A stretch of 64,000 nucleotides of DNA from positions 9,290,501 through 9,354,500 of the forward strand of contig NC_088787.1 of the NCBI RefSeq assembly GCF_949628265.1, given 5' to 3'. The translations under genes were made by a program, and so were the position numbers. The notes beneath the pieces are model-generated. The model did no database searches and was not told the DNA's origin. It was given only the letters and a program-made list of their open reading frames with translations. Origin of the DNA: Cloeon dipterum (lineage: Eukaryota; Arthropoda; Insecta; Ephemeroptera; Baetidae). This document shows, piece after piece, positions 30,873 to 43,594 of this stretch; the stretch's first letter is position 1, and the number at the start of each line of letters is the position of its first letter.

Positions 30873-32078
30873 GTGAGTTTTTAAAATTTCATTTTTATTT
30901 TATATTTTACTTGTGTATCGAGTCCAAAATTTGATATAATTTTAAACTAATTATTTGATACAATGACAAGTTCCTATACTGCTCACTTGCTTTAAAATAA
31001 ACATTTATTTTTAAATATATAAACTAAAATTACAAATTATCACAGCAGTGGTTTTTTTATATTAAACTTAATTAAATTTAAATAATGAGGTAAAAATTGT
31101 TTTTTTTATTTTTAAAATAAATTTTAAAATTATATATAATAATTTTATTATTTAATTTATTTATTATTTTAGTTGTTATTATTTAATTACTTGCTTTGAA
31201 TGTTGAATTAAATAAAGTAAAATTTTATAAATTTGTGATGCAAGTTGGAATTGAAAATTAGTAAAAGTTGCTTTGCAATATAGTGTTCCAATTTCTTCAT
31301 GAATGGTCCAGAATTAATGCAGCGCTAGAACATGTATTTATCGAAAAATTTAAATTCGATGCTACATCTTAATCCTCCCTACAATGAAGATTGTAGCAAT
31401 GATAAAGAAAAACTTGATCTGACAATATTTAAAAATCCTGCTTGGAAGTTGAAAACTTACAAAAATACCTGTTTTAAGTGTTTGCCCTCTTGCAATTCTG
31501 TAATTTGCAAATTAAAACTTGCCAAATAAATAAGGTTGTACTTTTCCGTCCACAAATTTTTTCTGTTTTATTTAGAGCACAAATGAATGCTGGTAAGCCT
31601 GAAACAGCTTCAAATTTAATTTTTTTTTAGGCATATTAATGCAATTTTTAATTCGAAATAGTTTTCGCTGGACTATAAAGACTTGACAATTTGCGATTTT
31701 TAATTCCGAGAGCGGTTAATTGAAACGGACGCAGATGCATGCCAAATTAATTTAATTAAATCTAATTAATTTAATTAAATTAATTTCCTATTTTTAAAAA
31801 ATCAACCAAAATTTTATTGTTGTTGTCATTGAATCATAATCCGAAAATTATGAGATTTAAAGATTTATTTAGATATTTTCCAATAATGAACCTGATACTT
31901 TAAGCACAGAAAATTTTGCGTCAGCAAAAAGATGAATTCCTGATTCGTTTCTTCCCATCAAATTTAAAAAATTGTCAATTGAAATAACTCTCAGTAAATA
32001 AATTATTTCTATTTCCGTCCTTGCAGCTAGCACAGCTCGAAACTGTTGGAGGCGGCGACGTGGGCCGGGGGTGGCAGG

Positions 32079-32549
32079 ATGGAGGCCGGCCACATGTACC
32101 AGGCGCAGTTCCAGCCGCAGGAGCCCTACTACGATTGCTGGAACAACAACAACAACAACAACACAAGCCTGAATTTGCACAACAGCAGCAGCAACGCGTC
32201 GTTCGGGTGCTGGGAGTCGGCGAGCGGCGGCTCGACGGGCGCCTCGCCGCCGACGCAGGCCTCCCTCGAGCTGATCCGCGGCCGCATCGTGTGCCGCGGC
32301 GGCCTGGGCAGCGGCCGCCGGCGCAGCGAGCGGCCGCCGTCGCCGACGGTGGTGAAGAAGCGGCGACTGGCGGCGAACGCGCGTGAACGCCGACGCATGA
32401 ACGGCCTGAACGAGGCGTTCGACCGGCTCAGAGAGGTCGTCCCGTCGCTCGGCAACGACCACAAGCTCTCCAAGTTCGAGACCCTGCAGATGGCGCAAAC
32501 CTACATCTCCGCCCTGTGCGAGCTGCTGGACCGCTCCGGCGGCAGGTGA
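32079..32549 (+). CDS. Atonal-family bHLH transcription factor
   Basis: A single coding exon encodes 156 aa. The start is fixed by an in-frame TAG at 32,028 right after the splice acceptor; MEAGHMYQ is the first ATG in frame. Residues 22-28 are a seven-asparagine run from AAC repeats, and residues 40-90 are Ser/Gly-rich. Residues 95-150 form the b[23 protein letters not shown] (basic region plus helix 1), loop [10 protein letters not shown], then [20 protein letters not shown] (helix 2). The protein ends six residues later, as in Drosophila Atonal-group proteins. Helix 2 ([18 protein letters not shown]) is closest, from memory, to Cato, while VVPSLG also recalls Amos; the subgroup needs a tree. 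Such factors dimerise with Daughterless/E proteins on E-boxes and specify sense organs. The surrounding islands may be its enhancers. Confidence 0.92.
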   Translation: MEAGHMYQAQFQPQEPYYDCWNNNNNNNTSLNLHNSSSNASFGCWESASGGSTGASPPTQASLELIRGRIVCRGGLGSGRRRSERPPSPTVVKKRRLAANARERRRMNGLNEAFDRLREVVPSLGNDHKLSKFETLQMAQTYISALCELLDRSGGR

Positions 32550-33799
32550 CCCTCGCTGGACATTGACATTCAGGCCTAGTTAGACCCGTGCAAACAATGG
32601 CGGAAATCCGGAGTGAAATTCTATTTTTAGCCTAGTCTGGATTTAATTATTTTAACGGATATTTTAGTGTGGTGAAAAAATACTCTCTGTTATATTAGAG
32701 TTGCAATTTGATATTAAATTTTTGGTAATAAGAAAAAATGCAGCGCAGCAAAAAGGAAAAATTTCAGGTAATCTCTCTCGTCAGGGCTGGGCATGGGAAT
32801 TTTTTGCAAATTTGTTTTATTTTGCGGCTAGTTTCTCCCGTTTTTTTTTGCAAAAAAATTGCAGCTATTGATTTTTGCCTTTTCAGCTCTCTTGCCAACT
32901 TTTTAACAAAAAAATTTAATAAAATTTGTTTTAGATATTTTTTACGAAAAAAAAACAAATGAAAAATACCAAAAGCTGTGGACCCCAGATTTTCAGATAC
33001 CATTTTAACAAATATGTTTTAATGGTAAAACTGGTCAATTTTGAGTTATAAGCTTAATAAACCGCGCGAAACTGGTAAAAAAACGCAAAAAAACACTGCA
33101 TTCAGGTCCTCTTCCCTCTGTAATAGTGCAGAATAAGGTAAAAAATGACATTATTTTCACAATTTATTGATTTATTCTTCCTAAAAGAAACTAAAACCCC
33201 TTAAATGCATCGTTTTTGTTCACTGCACGCTTTGAAATCTCTACGCGCCTGTCATTTTTAGTCTTGAAGATAGTCAAAATCATTTTTTTTTTTTTGTAAT
33301 AACACTCCTTCATTTTTTTTGCTCGGAAAGTAGCAGGAAACTTGAAAAATTCAAAAATTATTTTAAGTGGATCAAAGTCCCGAAAGTAACTGTTGCAAAA
33401 TTGAATATTTTTTTCGATTTGAAGAGTTTATCGAAAAATTAGCGGAAAAATCGCTTAAAATCTCCTGAAAAGAACTTTAATACAGGCAAAAACGAGAAAC
33501 ACGCGTCATTTGGTCCAAAATGTCCAATCTTTCAATCTCCGATGAACAATTTATAGGTCCAAAAAATACAAAGACATTTTTGCAGCGTTTTTAATGCCGT
33601 GCAAAATACCTGCATTAGTTAATCTGCGACAGGGACAAAAATAATTGTACAATATGCGAATTTTTTATTAGTTTCCGCCGCTTCCCCATCATCTGAATCG
33701 TAAAAATATCAATTTTTCAACTAGAAAAGCAACTATAGAGCCAAGAACATCTAAATATCTTGTCGCGATTGCAATTTTTCTTATTCCTTTCGCTAAAAA

Positions 33800-34620
33800 T
33801 TAAAAGAGGCCATGTCAATTTATCAATTTTCAAGCCCGAATAATGCAGAAAGATCGAAAATAGAATTTCACAGCCATTTCGACGCCATTTCCAGCCAAGT
33901 GCGAATTCCGTCCGTTCGTCTAATGCGATCAAGACGCATTTCTTCAGCATTTGAGCCTCGGGTCACGCCGTCTGCCGGCGCGAAGACACTTTTGTTGTTG
34001 GTTTACTTAAAAAGTGAGTGCTGACTGGGGCTTTTTGGCCCGGACAATCGAGTCGTGTGAGTCTGATTACGTTATAAATAAGTATTTTTGTACCGAGTTT
34101 ATACACAGCGCTTCTTTTGTGCGTGCCTAATTTATTGTGAAAATAAACCTTTGAAGCATTTTCGAAAAGCCTTTTGCCTTTTTACTATACTGCGACGAAC
34201 AGGACGAGCCCCTTTTTCAAATCCAGCATCTGCGGCTAACGAGGCGCGATTAATTGCAAAAAATTAATCTTTATTGCGAGATGGAATCGTGGCAAGACAG
34301 GAAGAAAACACGTGTGTCCTTTTACGGCCGAATTTTTCCACTCTTTGTGCGCGTTGCTGCGCTTTCCGAGAAATCAATCACGGCGATCGCCTCGCATACG
34401 TTTCAGGGGCATTTCGACAGCATCACGCGGGATAATGACGACTTTTTATTCGCCAGGCGCAGATAACACGCGGCTTTTGTGCTTTCTTGATATTATTTCG
34501 GGAGAGAAGTGAGTTGAATGCATGCACGCGCGACATGCAACAAACGCGCGCGGCCGGCCGGACACACATTTGCTCGCAGCGAAAAGGCCCGCGCGCACAC
34601 GGGAGATATTCATGATTTAG
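33800..34620. promoter_or_regulatory. GC-rich island, candidate enhancer
   Basis: CpG-rich block downstream of the bHLH gene, with GGCCGGCCGG near 34,552-34,562 and several GCGCGC runs. The composition is unlike the AT-rich sequence on each side. No exon-like structure. Confidence 0.35.
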
Positions 34621-34969
34621 GGAAAACCCTTTTTATCAAAAGCAAACTGACATATGCTGGACATCATTAAAATATTTAAATTGCACACTGTACCAAAAGT
34701 GTAATTAGCGTCGTTTCAAAATATAAAACAGCTTGCGTTTACTGCAAAATGAATTTAATGGACTCTCGGCATTATTAATTTATTAATTCTTGGTATATTA
34801 CGGGTGTAATTAAGTAATAGACTATGAGATCCAATCTAGAAAGAATTTATCTTGTGATTTATTGTCACTTTGACCAGTTATAAAATGCAAAAATTCAAAG
34901 TTAATCACGTTTAACACGCTATAGTTAAATTAGAAACATTTTAAATGAGGATTGATACTGCAAAATCCT

Positions 34970-35520
34970 TGTTGAAAATGCATGAACTCATTCAAATTGA
35001 TTAGTTGAAGCCAAAATTGACCTAAGTAGCAGCTAGAAAAATGAATTTTTATTGTAAAAACGTCCTTTTTTATTGATGCAAATTGTAGAACAAATTTTTG
35101 ATCCATCAACTTTACTTCTTATTGCATCCAATAATTCAAATAATTTTCAATTGTCGCCCTCTATCCACTTTAAAGTGAATTCATTGACACATGAAAACAA
35201 TTGAAATTAATTTGAGTTGCTGTAGATTACAATCATAGCAGATGATCATGTTGGTTTAAATATTTACCTCAACAATGTGCAACAATTTCTTTAAAAAAAT
35301 AAAAAAAGGCTTTCAATGATTTTTTGCTTGATTTTGATCTCTCTCGTAACTTCCAACGGTGTGTGAATTATAGATTAAATTTTCCTTCTGGCGAAATGAA
35401 TCCAGGTTTTCAATAAGGAGACAGTGCTCGCCGATCGATTTGCATGCAAATTTTATGACCAATTTTCTCAGAAATTTAAACTGAACCCTTGGGAAAATGT
35501 ATGCTTTTCCTAATTTTTAG
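34970..35520. repeat. Rearranged family D remnants
   Basis: Two blocks resemble parts of family D: 34,974-35,180 (AGCCAAAATTGACCTAAG, GAATTTTTATTGTA, ATCCAATAATTCAAATAATT, TCCACTTTAAAG) and about 35,350-35,500 (CCAACGGTGTGTG, AATAAGGAGACAG, CCAATTTTCTCAGAAA). Their order and spacing differ from intact copies, so this is an old, deleted or nested copy. Confidence 0.45.
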
Positions 35521-36099
35521 AGAACATTTAAGATATAGGGGTAAAAAATATTTTCGGAATGTGCTAACTCACTTTAATTCAAAGATGCTTAAAAAGGACG
35601 GATAAACTCACGAAGAGAAATTTAAAAACGACGCAAGGACTTCGATTAGGCCACTGGTGTGTGTTGAGACAGCCAGTGCGCTAGTTTTGGCTTACATAAT
35701 TTTCAAATTTTCACTTCCTAACCGAATGCGATAATATTCATGAGTCTTTTTTTAAATCACGATAAAATATGCCAAGACAGGAATGAGAGGAAATGATATT
35801 TTTACTAAAAAACATTTTACGTACAAAATAATTTTTTAAATTGAAATTACAATGGTTTGCAAAAACTTTTGACTTTAAAATTTCATCTATCCTCGACAAC
35901 ATTTCAAAATTTTCAGATTCATTTAATTTTTAACAAATTTAACCAAAAAGAATTTATTTATACACTTGTCTTATTCTGAACAGAGGTGGGAAAGCAGGTA
36001 TTTTATCCTATTTATCCAAAGTGACCTGACAGAACAACAAAAACTGCGGATAAAAAAGTGATTAAATAAGCACAACTACTTTTCCTCTTTGTGTGAGCA

Positions 36100-36490
36100 T
36101 GGAAGGCGACCTTCATGTGTAAAAAGCAGGACAAAAAGCGGTGCCGCGACTTATAAAGTCTACAATAATTTTCTAATTTTCGTGAGAGACAAGGCGAAAT
36201 GAAATGATAGATGATGATTTTTTGCTGGTCCGTAACACGCGCGCACGCTCCAGTTTTTTAGCCTCATTACGGCGGAGGTGTTGAGAGCTGTATTTAATTG
36301 TGCCGGCCGCGGCTGAGAGCAGATGGTGCGCCCAACTCGTGGCTTTCCGCGGGGGACACGCGAGCCGCGGACGCAAAAACCCCGCCGCAACCATTGTTGC
36401 CGGTCAACAAACGACGCTAATCCGGCGCGGAAATTAGCGAGCGCTTTTTGACAGCCTAATAACTCTCAAAGCGGTGACACTCGGAAAATA
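36100..36490. promoter_or_regulatory. GC-rich island, candidate enhancer
   Basis: A CpG-rich segment with GCCGGCCGCGGC and GAGCCGCGGAC. Two overlapping minus-strand open frames of 73-76 codons are Arg/Ser-rich and read as compositional artefacts. Confidence 0.35.
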
Positions 36491-36962
36491 ACCGACGGGC
36501 GAGCATCCCATGCAGGCAGGCGAAATTAGATGCTTTTTCTTTCTTTTCTTGCAAAGTGACTCTGTGAATTTTTGTCTCCTTTTCAGATCGTAAAAAATTA
36601 ATTCTTAAATGATCATTCAACTTGGGAATATCCCCATTATAGTTTGCATTCTTCCTAGTATTTTGAATTTTCAAAGCAACAAAAATAGATTTAGAAATAG
36701 ATATTAACGAGATGATCGAACATTTTAAGGATTTTTCTCTATTTGAATTATACACAAATGTAAACTATATGTTGTAGCCACCTTTCTTGGAAAACATATT
36801 AAATCTTGGCTTAAAATCAAGAAATTTGAAATTTTCATATGGAATTGTAACTTTCATGCGCAATGCCAGTAAAACCTTTCTCTGCCAATAAGAGGAAGCT
36901 GAAAATTATCCTTCCCAACTGTCGGTTATTGTTTTATAGGTGGCAAAAATCTTCTAAATCCA

Positions 36963-37388
36963 CCAGTTGTATAAACCCTCGGTGTTCAAAGCCACCGACA
37001 GATGGCACCACTGTATATTTTAGTAAAAAAATTAATTTTAAGGCACTTGCGCTGTGATTTTAGACTCAATCCTGCCACTGAGCATTGTTCACATAATATT
37101 CTATCTTTTGACGTGCTGAAAACCAAAATCAGTTAAGCCAACGGCCGTAGAATCATGAAAAACTATTTTCTGAAATATAAAATCTTTTCCAACGTCTCTA
37201 CGGCGAATGGCTAGGCTGATTTTGGTTTTCAGAACGCCAAAAGATACAATATTAAGTGAAGAATGCACAGTAGCAGGATTGAGTCTAAAATCGCAACGTA
37301 AAATGCCTTAAAATCAAATTTATTATGAAAGTATACTGTGGCGCCATCTGTTGGCCACTTTGAACGATTCGGGCTTATGCAACTTGGT
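36963..37388. mobile_element. Foldback MITE, family B copy 4
   Basis: It runs from CCAGTTGTATAAACCC to TGCAACTTGG. The left arm has CCGACAGATGGCACCACTG and the right arm TGTGGCGCCATCTGTTGG. The centre carries TCTCTACGGCGAATGGCTAG and the GTGCTGAAAACCAAAATCAG block. Confidence 0.78.
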
Positions 37389-38039
37389 GAGTTAAGCTGA
37401 TAACAAGATCTAGAACTGTAGAAATAGAGAAAAAATGGATGTGGCTTCAATTGAATCTACTCAAAAGTGACCAGCTTTATTTTCAACAGAATAAGAGGTT
37501 TTGACCATTTCTTAAGTTTTATAAAAAAATAAATCAGGCTGACTCTATTGCAATTTTCAAAACATATTTCAAGGGAAATTAAAATGACGAGCGTCTCTAC
37601 TCACAATCAGGATGGTCAGTTAATGGGGAAGATTAATCTGAGAAAATTATAATAAAGACCTTTTTTGGTGGAATATATTTTAAAGAGATTTTCGAGGATT
37701 AAAGCAGCAATGAATTGTGTTTCAAAAAAGAGGAAGAAGAAAAAATCAAATATTTCAATCCAAAATATCTAGCACATTTTGTAAAAAGGGGTAAAAGAAT
37801 ATTCTCATTTTAAAAAATGTTTGCTGCATACAAAATTGGCAAAAGATATTTTTCCGGAAATGACAGATTTTTAATGAATCTTTAAATATTAACTTGAATT
37901 TTTTATTTGTTTTTAAAAAAATAGCCGGAGGTTTTCGTCCACTTGAGTACCAAGGTCTATAAACAACTCTGAAAGGATGTAGAGATCTTGTTCGGAAGCT
38001 GTGACAAATTCTCTCAAGCCTACCATTTTGGCTAACTGC

Positions 38040-38530
38040 ATTTATTTATTGCGTCCGCGTATAATTGTATAATTCAAAGTTAGCTACTGGCAAAATGAGA
38101 GCGGGGGAATTGTCACAGAGATAATTGGGTTTGCGCCGAGCAAGAGCGCTTGGCCGGGCATAATGAGCCGCAAAGTCCCGCACGTCCCGCACAATAAGCA
38201 AATAGCGAACGGACCTTATTCATAATATAATACATATCCCCGCGCCGCGTGGACGTGTGTGTGTGTGTGAGTGTGAAAGGAAAACACGCGATGGAGAATA
38301 TAATAAGGAACTCGGTGGAGCGCGAGAGTGTAATTTGTATGTCTACCGCGAGCTTCTTTATTTTACGCGCGCCTTTATGGCCGCGGCCAGGACAAAACAC
38401 GGACGCAGCAGAGATGTGCGTCCGAGCAAAGAAAAAAAGCACAAAAGGGTCCCGTTTGCGAGCGGCGCGCGGCAATTTCTTTTAGCGCTTAGGCTCGCTT
38501 TGTCTCTGCTCGCCCTGACGGCAGTACAAA
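38040..38530. promoter_or_regulatory. GC-rich island with GT microsatellite
   Basis: CpG-rich island with a GT run at about 38,254-38,269 and GCGGCGCGCGGC near 38,462. Open frames on both strands here are not gene-like. Confidence 0.35.
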
Positions 38531-39589
38531 CTGATTAACTCCTTTCTAATCTGGATTTATGATATTTTTATATGAAGTGTAAAGGATATTTTCGGCGATT
38601 TGTGATTTTTCATTACAATTATTCAACCATCTTTAGTAATATGCCTGCTATTTGTAAAATTTTGTCAGTATTTAATAAATGTAATAATTTGAGAACAATA
38701 AATAAATAAATAATTTAGTAAAATTAAAATAATAATAATAAATGTTGTGTTTATTTATTTTTAAAAAATAATATGCAATATTTTGCAAGTAATAATTTTT
38801 CCCCTTTTGGATTTAGAGAATAACATTGCTTGCAAAATAAATTGAATTTTCTTGAAACTTAAATATTTTATAAAACCGTAATTTTTCCAATTTTATTGCA
38901 AACTGAAAAACCAATTCGTTGCTATTTTCCTGTTGCTTGTATGACATTTGGACGATCAAGCACAAATCACGACTTTTTAAGCATCCTGACACTGTTTAAA
39001 AATTAATTTTGGTAATGAAAATCAACTATTTTCGATTATTTCGATGGAGAAAGGCAATCATTGCTTGAATTTAAAACAGTAGCAGATTGTTTCCTAATTT
39101 TGTCAGAAAAAAATGGGAAAGTTTAGCCCTGCACAATAAAGAAAATCATAGAGCGTTTTCTCTTTGTCAAATTTTTCTACGTACAAGAAAGTAAAATGGG
39201 CTAAAAATTTTGCTAGAAATTTTAATTTTAAGTCTTTAAATTATTGGTAAGATTCTCTCAGGAAAAACGGTCATCTTGATATTTTGCACAAAACGCAAGA
39301 TTTTACCTCGATTTCAGGATTAAAAAAGTGATAAAATGGTGTCCCAAAGAACCGTCTAAATCCGTCTAGAACTGTCTTGTTTGCAACAGTCTAAAAATAT
39401 AGTCTAATTATTCTCAAAAAAATGTCTAAAAGTCACAGCTCTACAAAAAAAGACTAAATTTACTCTGGAAAACCCATTAAAATGTTCGTTAAATATCAAA
39501 TACCTCCCAAGCATTCTTCTTTCAAGGCATATTATATCATTCACAATTAAACGTCATTAATTAATAAATAATCTAATTAGAACAACAAT

Positions 39590-40270
39590 CATCACAATCT
39601 AGAGCAATTTCAATTCATGATCGCAATGTTTCGTGCCAAGAGCAACGACGTCAATTGATTGAGATAGGCTGTCATCAATTAATCTAACGCATTATTTGAG
39701 ATAAAAAAAGCCACAGTGGCTCGAAGCGCGCATATGCATTTGTTGCATAACGAGAGGCACGCTAGGAAATTAATTCATTTGGTCTGGTGCTGCGGGCTGA
39801 TAATTAATCAATAATCCGGCATTTAGGCTGTCAATGCGGGGAAAAAAGGCAAAAGCGCCGAGTCACGCGTGCTGCACAAAAGTCGGTGTGTGTGTGTGTG
39901 GAATAATGCAGCGTGTGCTATGCTGCTATATATGCGGTGCCATTCGATAAATCACCACACGCGGCTGCAGGCGTGCATTAAATTTCTTCCCAGAAGCGCG
40001 GCAGACTAATTGGAGACGCAATTTGGCGCATACGATTCATATATCCCCGAAATCGAAAATTATCGAAACGCGCGTTTGTGAGAGTCATCCGAGTAAAATG
40101 GATGGACAGCAGCCGCAGCCCGGGCCGGTCGTTTGCCTTCTCACACTTTTTTATATATATCTGTAACAATAATACATAATATTATGTGACCGGCAACAAT
40201 CTCAAATATTTGCGTGGGGAGAGTGTGTTTCGTCCGCCGAAATCGATTCACATTCAAGGCCATCTACTTA
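39590..40270. promoter_or_regulatory. GC-richer island, candidate enhancer
   Basis: A block with TAATTAATCAATAATC homeodomain-type motifs and a GT run at about 39,883-39,899. It is bordered by AT-rich DNA on both sides. Confidence 0.33.
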
Positions 40271-41289
40271 ATACACGACAGCTGAAAGAAAATTAAAAAA
40301 CAAAATAAGAAATTTAGCATATTTCAACTTAAAATTAAAATTTAACGCAATGAAATATAATTTTGTGCTATTTAGCTAATATTTTTTAAGTTGTTAATAG
40401 TTTCATGAAATTAAGATTACAATTTTGGAAAGTTTTTTTTAAACAAAAAAGAATATGAATAATTTTGATGATTTTTTTCAAACTTCCATATTTCAACAAT
40501 TTAAAAAAAACTCTTACCGCATGACTTTGCTGATTGAAAATTACAAAATTAGCATGAATCTAAATAATGCTTAATATTTTGATAGTCTTCTAATGATTTC
40601 AGAAAAAAGACGGTTTGAAAATTTATGCGATTTTTCCGACGGTAAAAAACCATATTTTGTTTCATTTATATGGATGTCTACTTAGTGATTGTTAGCCAGT
40701 AAGAATCACAATTCATTTGGATTGATTTATCATTGTCATCGTCTCCATTTTTGTTCACAATTGCTACTGTCTGAAAGTCAGCAAATTTGTTCAACCGGAT
40801 CTGAATTATCTGTTAAAAATATTGACAGAATAATTAATTGGACAGTTAATAATTTATTTTCGGCAACTAAACCAAAATTATAAAAAAATTCATAATGAAA
40901 GTATTTTTATAGCTTTTAAAACTAGGAATAATTGCTAAAATTGATTAATCTCAAGGACAAATAATTTTTTACCAATTTTATAAACATCTGTTTTTCCACA
41001 AGCAATCATAAAAATAACAAAAATATACAAAACAAAATTGATTAAATTAATTAAAATTAAGAGCATTTAAAGTGTTTTAAGCTTTAAAATTGAATTAGAC
41101 ATTTTTTCTAAAGTTTTGAGGCTTTTTGTATTTCCAACAGTAATTTTTAGACGCTTTTAGAGTTGTTAATAGTTTTTCATTTTATTATTAGCCAAAAAGT
41201 ATATATCAGAATAACAGCAAAATAATCAATGGCCTTACGAATTCCGATCTCTTCTGTTAAATATTGAATTTTCAAACCAACAACAAAGA

Positions 41290-41740
41290 GATCGAACAAT
41301 TTTCCTCATTCAACGGTCGACTCTCATTTTTTATTGCGGTCCAGATGTCCGATAATTTCCATGCCTCGTGCTTCTATTTACACGTATGGCGAGTGTGTTA
41401 TAGACGAAAGGAATAAAAATCGGGCAAAAAATGGCCACTAATTCCGTTTGTACGAGAAATTTCACGGCCAGTGGAGTGATGATCTATTTTGCGACAGTCA
41501 TTCAGCCGGCGCAGGCGAGCATGAGGCGTTTCTTGAAAAGAAATCACGGCTCGTTCTCTTGCATTGTTGCGCGCGTATTGCCAAGCTGCACCCGAATTTC
41601 GACCACGCTGAATGAGAGAAAGAAGAAGAAGAAAATGTGGCCGTGCTCGCAAGAAAGTGACGCAGCTAGATTTTTTTTCCTTATTTTTATTTTGTGATCG
41701 AGGGAAACAACAGTCACCGATCTGCGCTATATACCTGAGT
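41290..41740. promoter_or_regulatory. GC-richer island, candidate enhancer
   Basis: A CpG-containing block between AT-rich tracts. Opposing 88- and 115-codon frames overlap here; neither shows a domain, so they are not called. Confidence 0.3.
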
Positions 41741-42335
41741 TTCACAACAGAAACGAAGAAAATCGCGTGAAATTAGGATTTGAAAGTTCCTCTATCATTA
41801 ATCTTACTGTTATTTATAATTTTATCATTAAGAAATTGAGATATCATTTTCTATAAATTTGGCTTTAGCATTAGACGATCTACTATCGGAGAATCACAGT
41901 GAATATTTAATTTAGTAATTTTTACAACAAATTGAAACACACCACAATATATAAAATTAAATACAAATAAAAAACCTAAGAAACTTAATAATTAAGTAGT
42001 TTCAGTTACATATTTTAAACCAAAAAAATTTTAAAATTATTTGTAAATCTAAATTTAAATAAAAATTAATGAAATTTATTTTAAAAATTTGTTTTCTATA
42101 CAGAATATCTTTAATAGAGTAAAATGTAGATTAAGTTTATAAATTTACAAATTATTATAAACATATTTCATTTTGTTAATGATTTTCACTTTTATTTGCA
42201 ACTTATTTATCGGTGTGCAAATAATTATATGAGCTGAATTTTTCTTTACTGGTCAAAATCTTACTTTTAAAAAACTAGATGGTGCGCTAACCTTTTGATT
42301 AGCATGCTAACTTTGGAGCCGATTTGCTCAAATAA

Positions 42336-42772
42336 AAGAGGAATGATACTGGAAAAGCCTGGAAAATGCTTGTGGCCAATGCATACACTCGTCCCCTAGG
42401 ATTCAGTTAAAGCCAAAATTGACCTAAGGAGCGCTGTAATTTTTTGAGAAAATTGGCTGGAAGGTTACCGTGCTTTTCAAATGGTAAGGACGGTCTCCTT
42501 ACTTGAAATCCGATTTAATTTCAAAACCAAGAAGTTTGCCCAATAATTGGCATACACCGTTGGACAGATCTCGACGAGAGGAATCGAAATATGCCAAGAA
42601 AATATGTTCAAGCACTCTAAATTTTGGAGAAAATTGGCAAAATTTGAATTTTTATTGTAGGAAGGTCATTTTTTTATTATTGAAAATTGTTGAACAAATT
42701 GTTTATCGGTCAATTGTTTAAGGCATCCAACAATTTAAATAATTTTCAACTGTTGCCCAGTATCATTCCACT
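42336..42772 (-). mobile_element. TTAA-flanked MITE, family D copy 2
   Basis: Inverted and nearly full-length relative to copy 1. It starts AGAGGAATGATACTGG and ends CCAGTATCATTCCACT followed by TTAA (42,773-42,776). Shared internal blocks include ATACACCGTTGGACAGATCT, AAATTTTGGAGAAAATTGGC and TTGTTTATCGGTCAATTG. Confidence 0.72.
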
Positions 42773-42858
42773 TTAAAACCTTGGAAGATTGTATCTCTAT
42801 GCCGACTTTGATATCAAATTTTAAGGTAAAAGGAAACAATTATTTTTAATATTTGCAT

Positions 42859-43004
42859 ATCGTCCTGGTAGCGGCAAAATTGCGCAACTTTCAACAACCA
42901 AACGCGAATTTCTTTGTTGCAAGAAAAGGGCAACAATCAATTAGACAATGAAAATTTGGGTATTTGTTGAATGATTCGCAAATTTACCGCGACCAGGACG
43001 ATAA
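42859..43004 (+). mobile_element. Small MITE, family E copy 2
   Basis: The terminal inverted repeats are TATCGTCCTGGTAGCGG and CCGCGACCAGGACGATA. The interior matches copy 1 at 27,983-28,117. About 145 bp, non-coding. Confidence 0.68.
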
Positions 43005-43399
43005 TACTACTTTTAATCAATAATGTTTGGAAATACGCAATATTGGGACAATAGTTTTCCTCTCATAGTTTTTCAACAATAATCTCTAAAATTAAAATCG
43101 TATTTACCAAACATACATATGATTTAAATGAATGAATTACAAACTGAGAGATAATGCTGTGAGTAATATTCCGACAATAGTAAAAAAATCTCTCGTCACA
43201 AGCCATAATTAAGTGACACACAACTCGTTAACTTAATCTTCACCAATTCTTATCATGCAGCTGTCACGACCACGTTTCTAACATTCACAACTTTTCCAAA
43301 GTTCTCCATTACTCGTTATCGTTCCTGCCAAAATATGTCGAAGATAAGGTGGCCTTGGAGGGGCCAATAATCATCAATGTTTGCACACCAAGATTCTCA

Positions 43400-43594
43400 T
43401 TAAATTCGCCGCTTTTGCGTTAAAGATTTCTGCTAAAGGGGGAAAAATGATTAGTCGTCACAGCTCATCTGCAATATCACGTCTACAGTTAACGGGTTTA
43501 TGGGTGCCTCTCCTTATCTCCGTGCTTTAATCTCCTTAGAACAACATACGCACGCCGATGACAGATCATTCAGTGACAGAAAACCGGCCAAGAA
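43400..43594 (+). promoter_or_regulatory. Promoter of the cytochrome b561 gene
   Basis: TTCAGTG at 43,569-43,575 is an initiator match 20 bp before the ATG at 43,595. Upstream sequence has no clear TATA box. The leader would be very short (about 20-25 bases). Confidence 0.4.

Larger units (their letters stand above)
32550..43400. other. Gene desert between bHLH and b561 genes
   Basis: Nearly 11 kb without a gene I can support. AT-rich DNA alternates with the GC-rich islands and transposon copies listed separately. Short open frames (up to about 120 codons) occur only in islands and lack domains. Poly(T)-rich AT sequence at 32,740-33,720 shows nothing else. Confidence 0.5.

Noticed and set aside
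31869..32498. 209-codon minus-strand open frame
   Set aside because: It is the antisense of the GC-rich bHLH exon; the plus frame has the clear domain.
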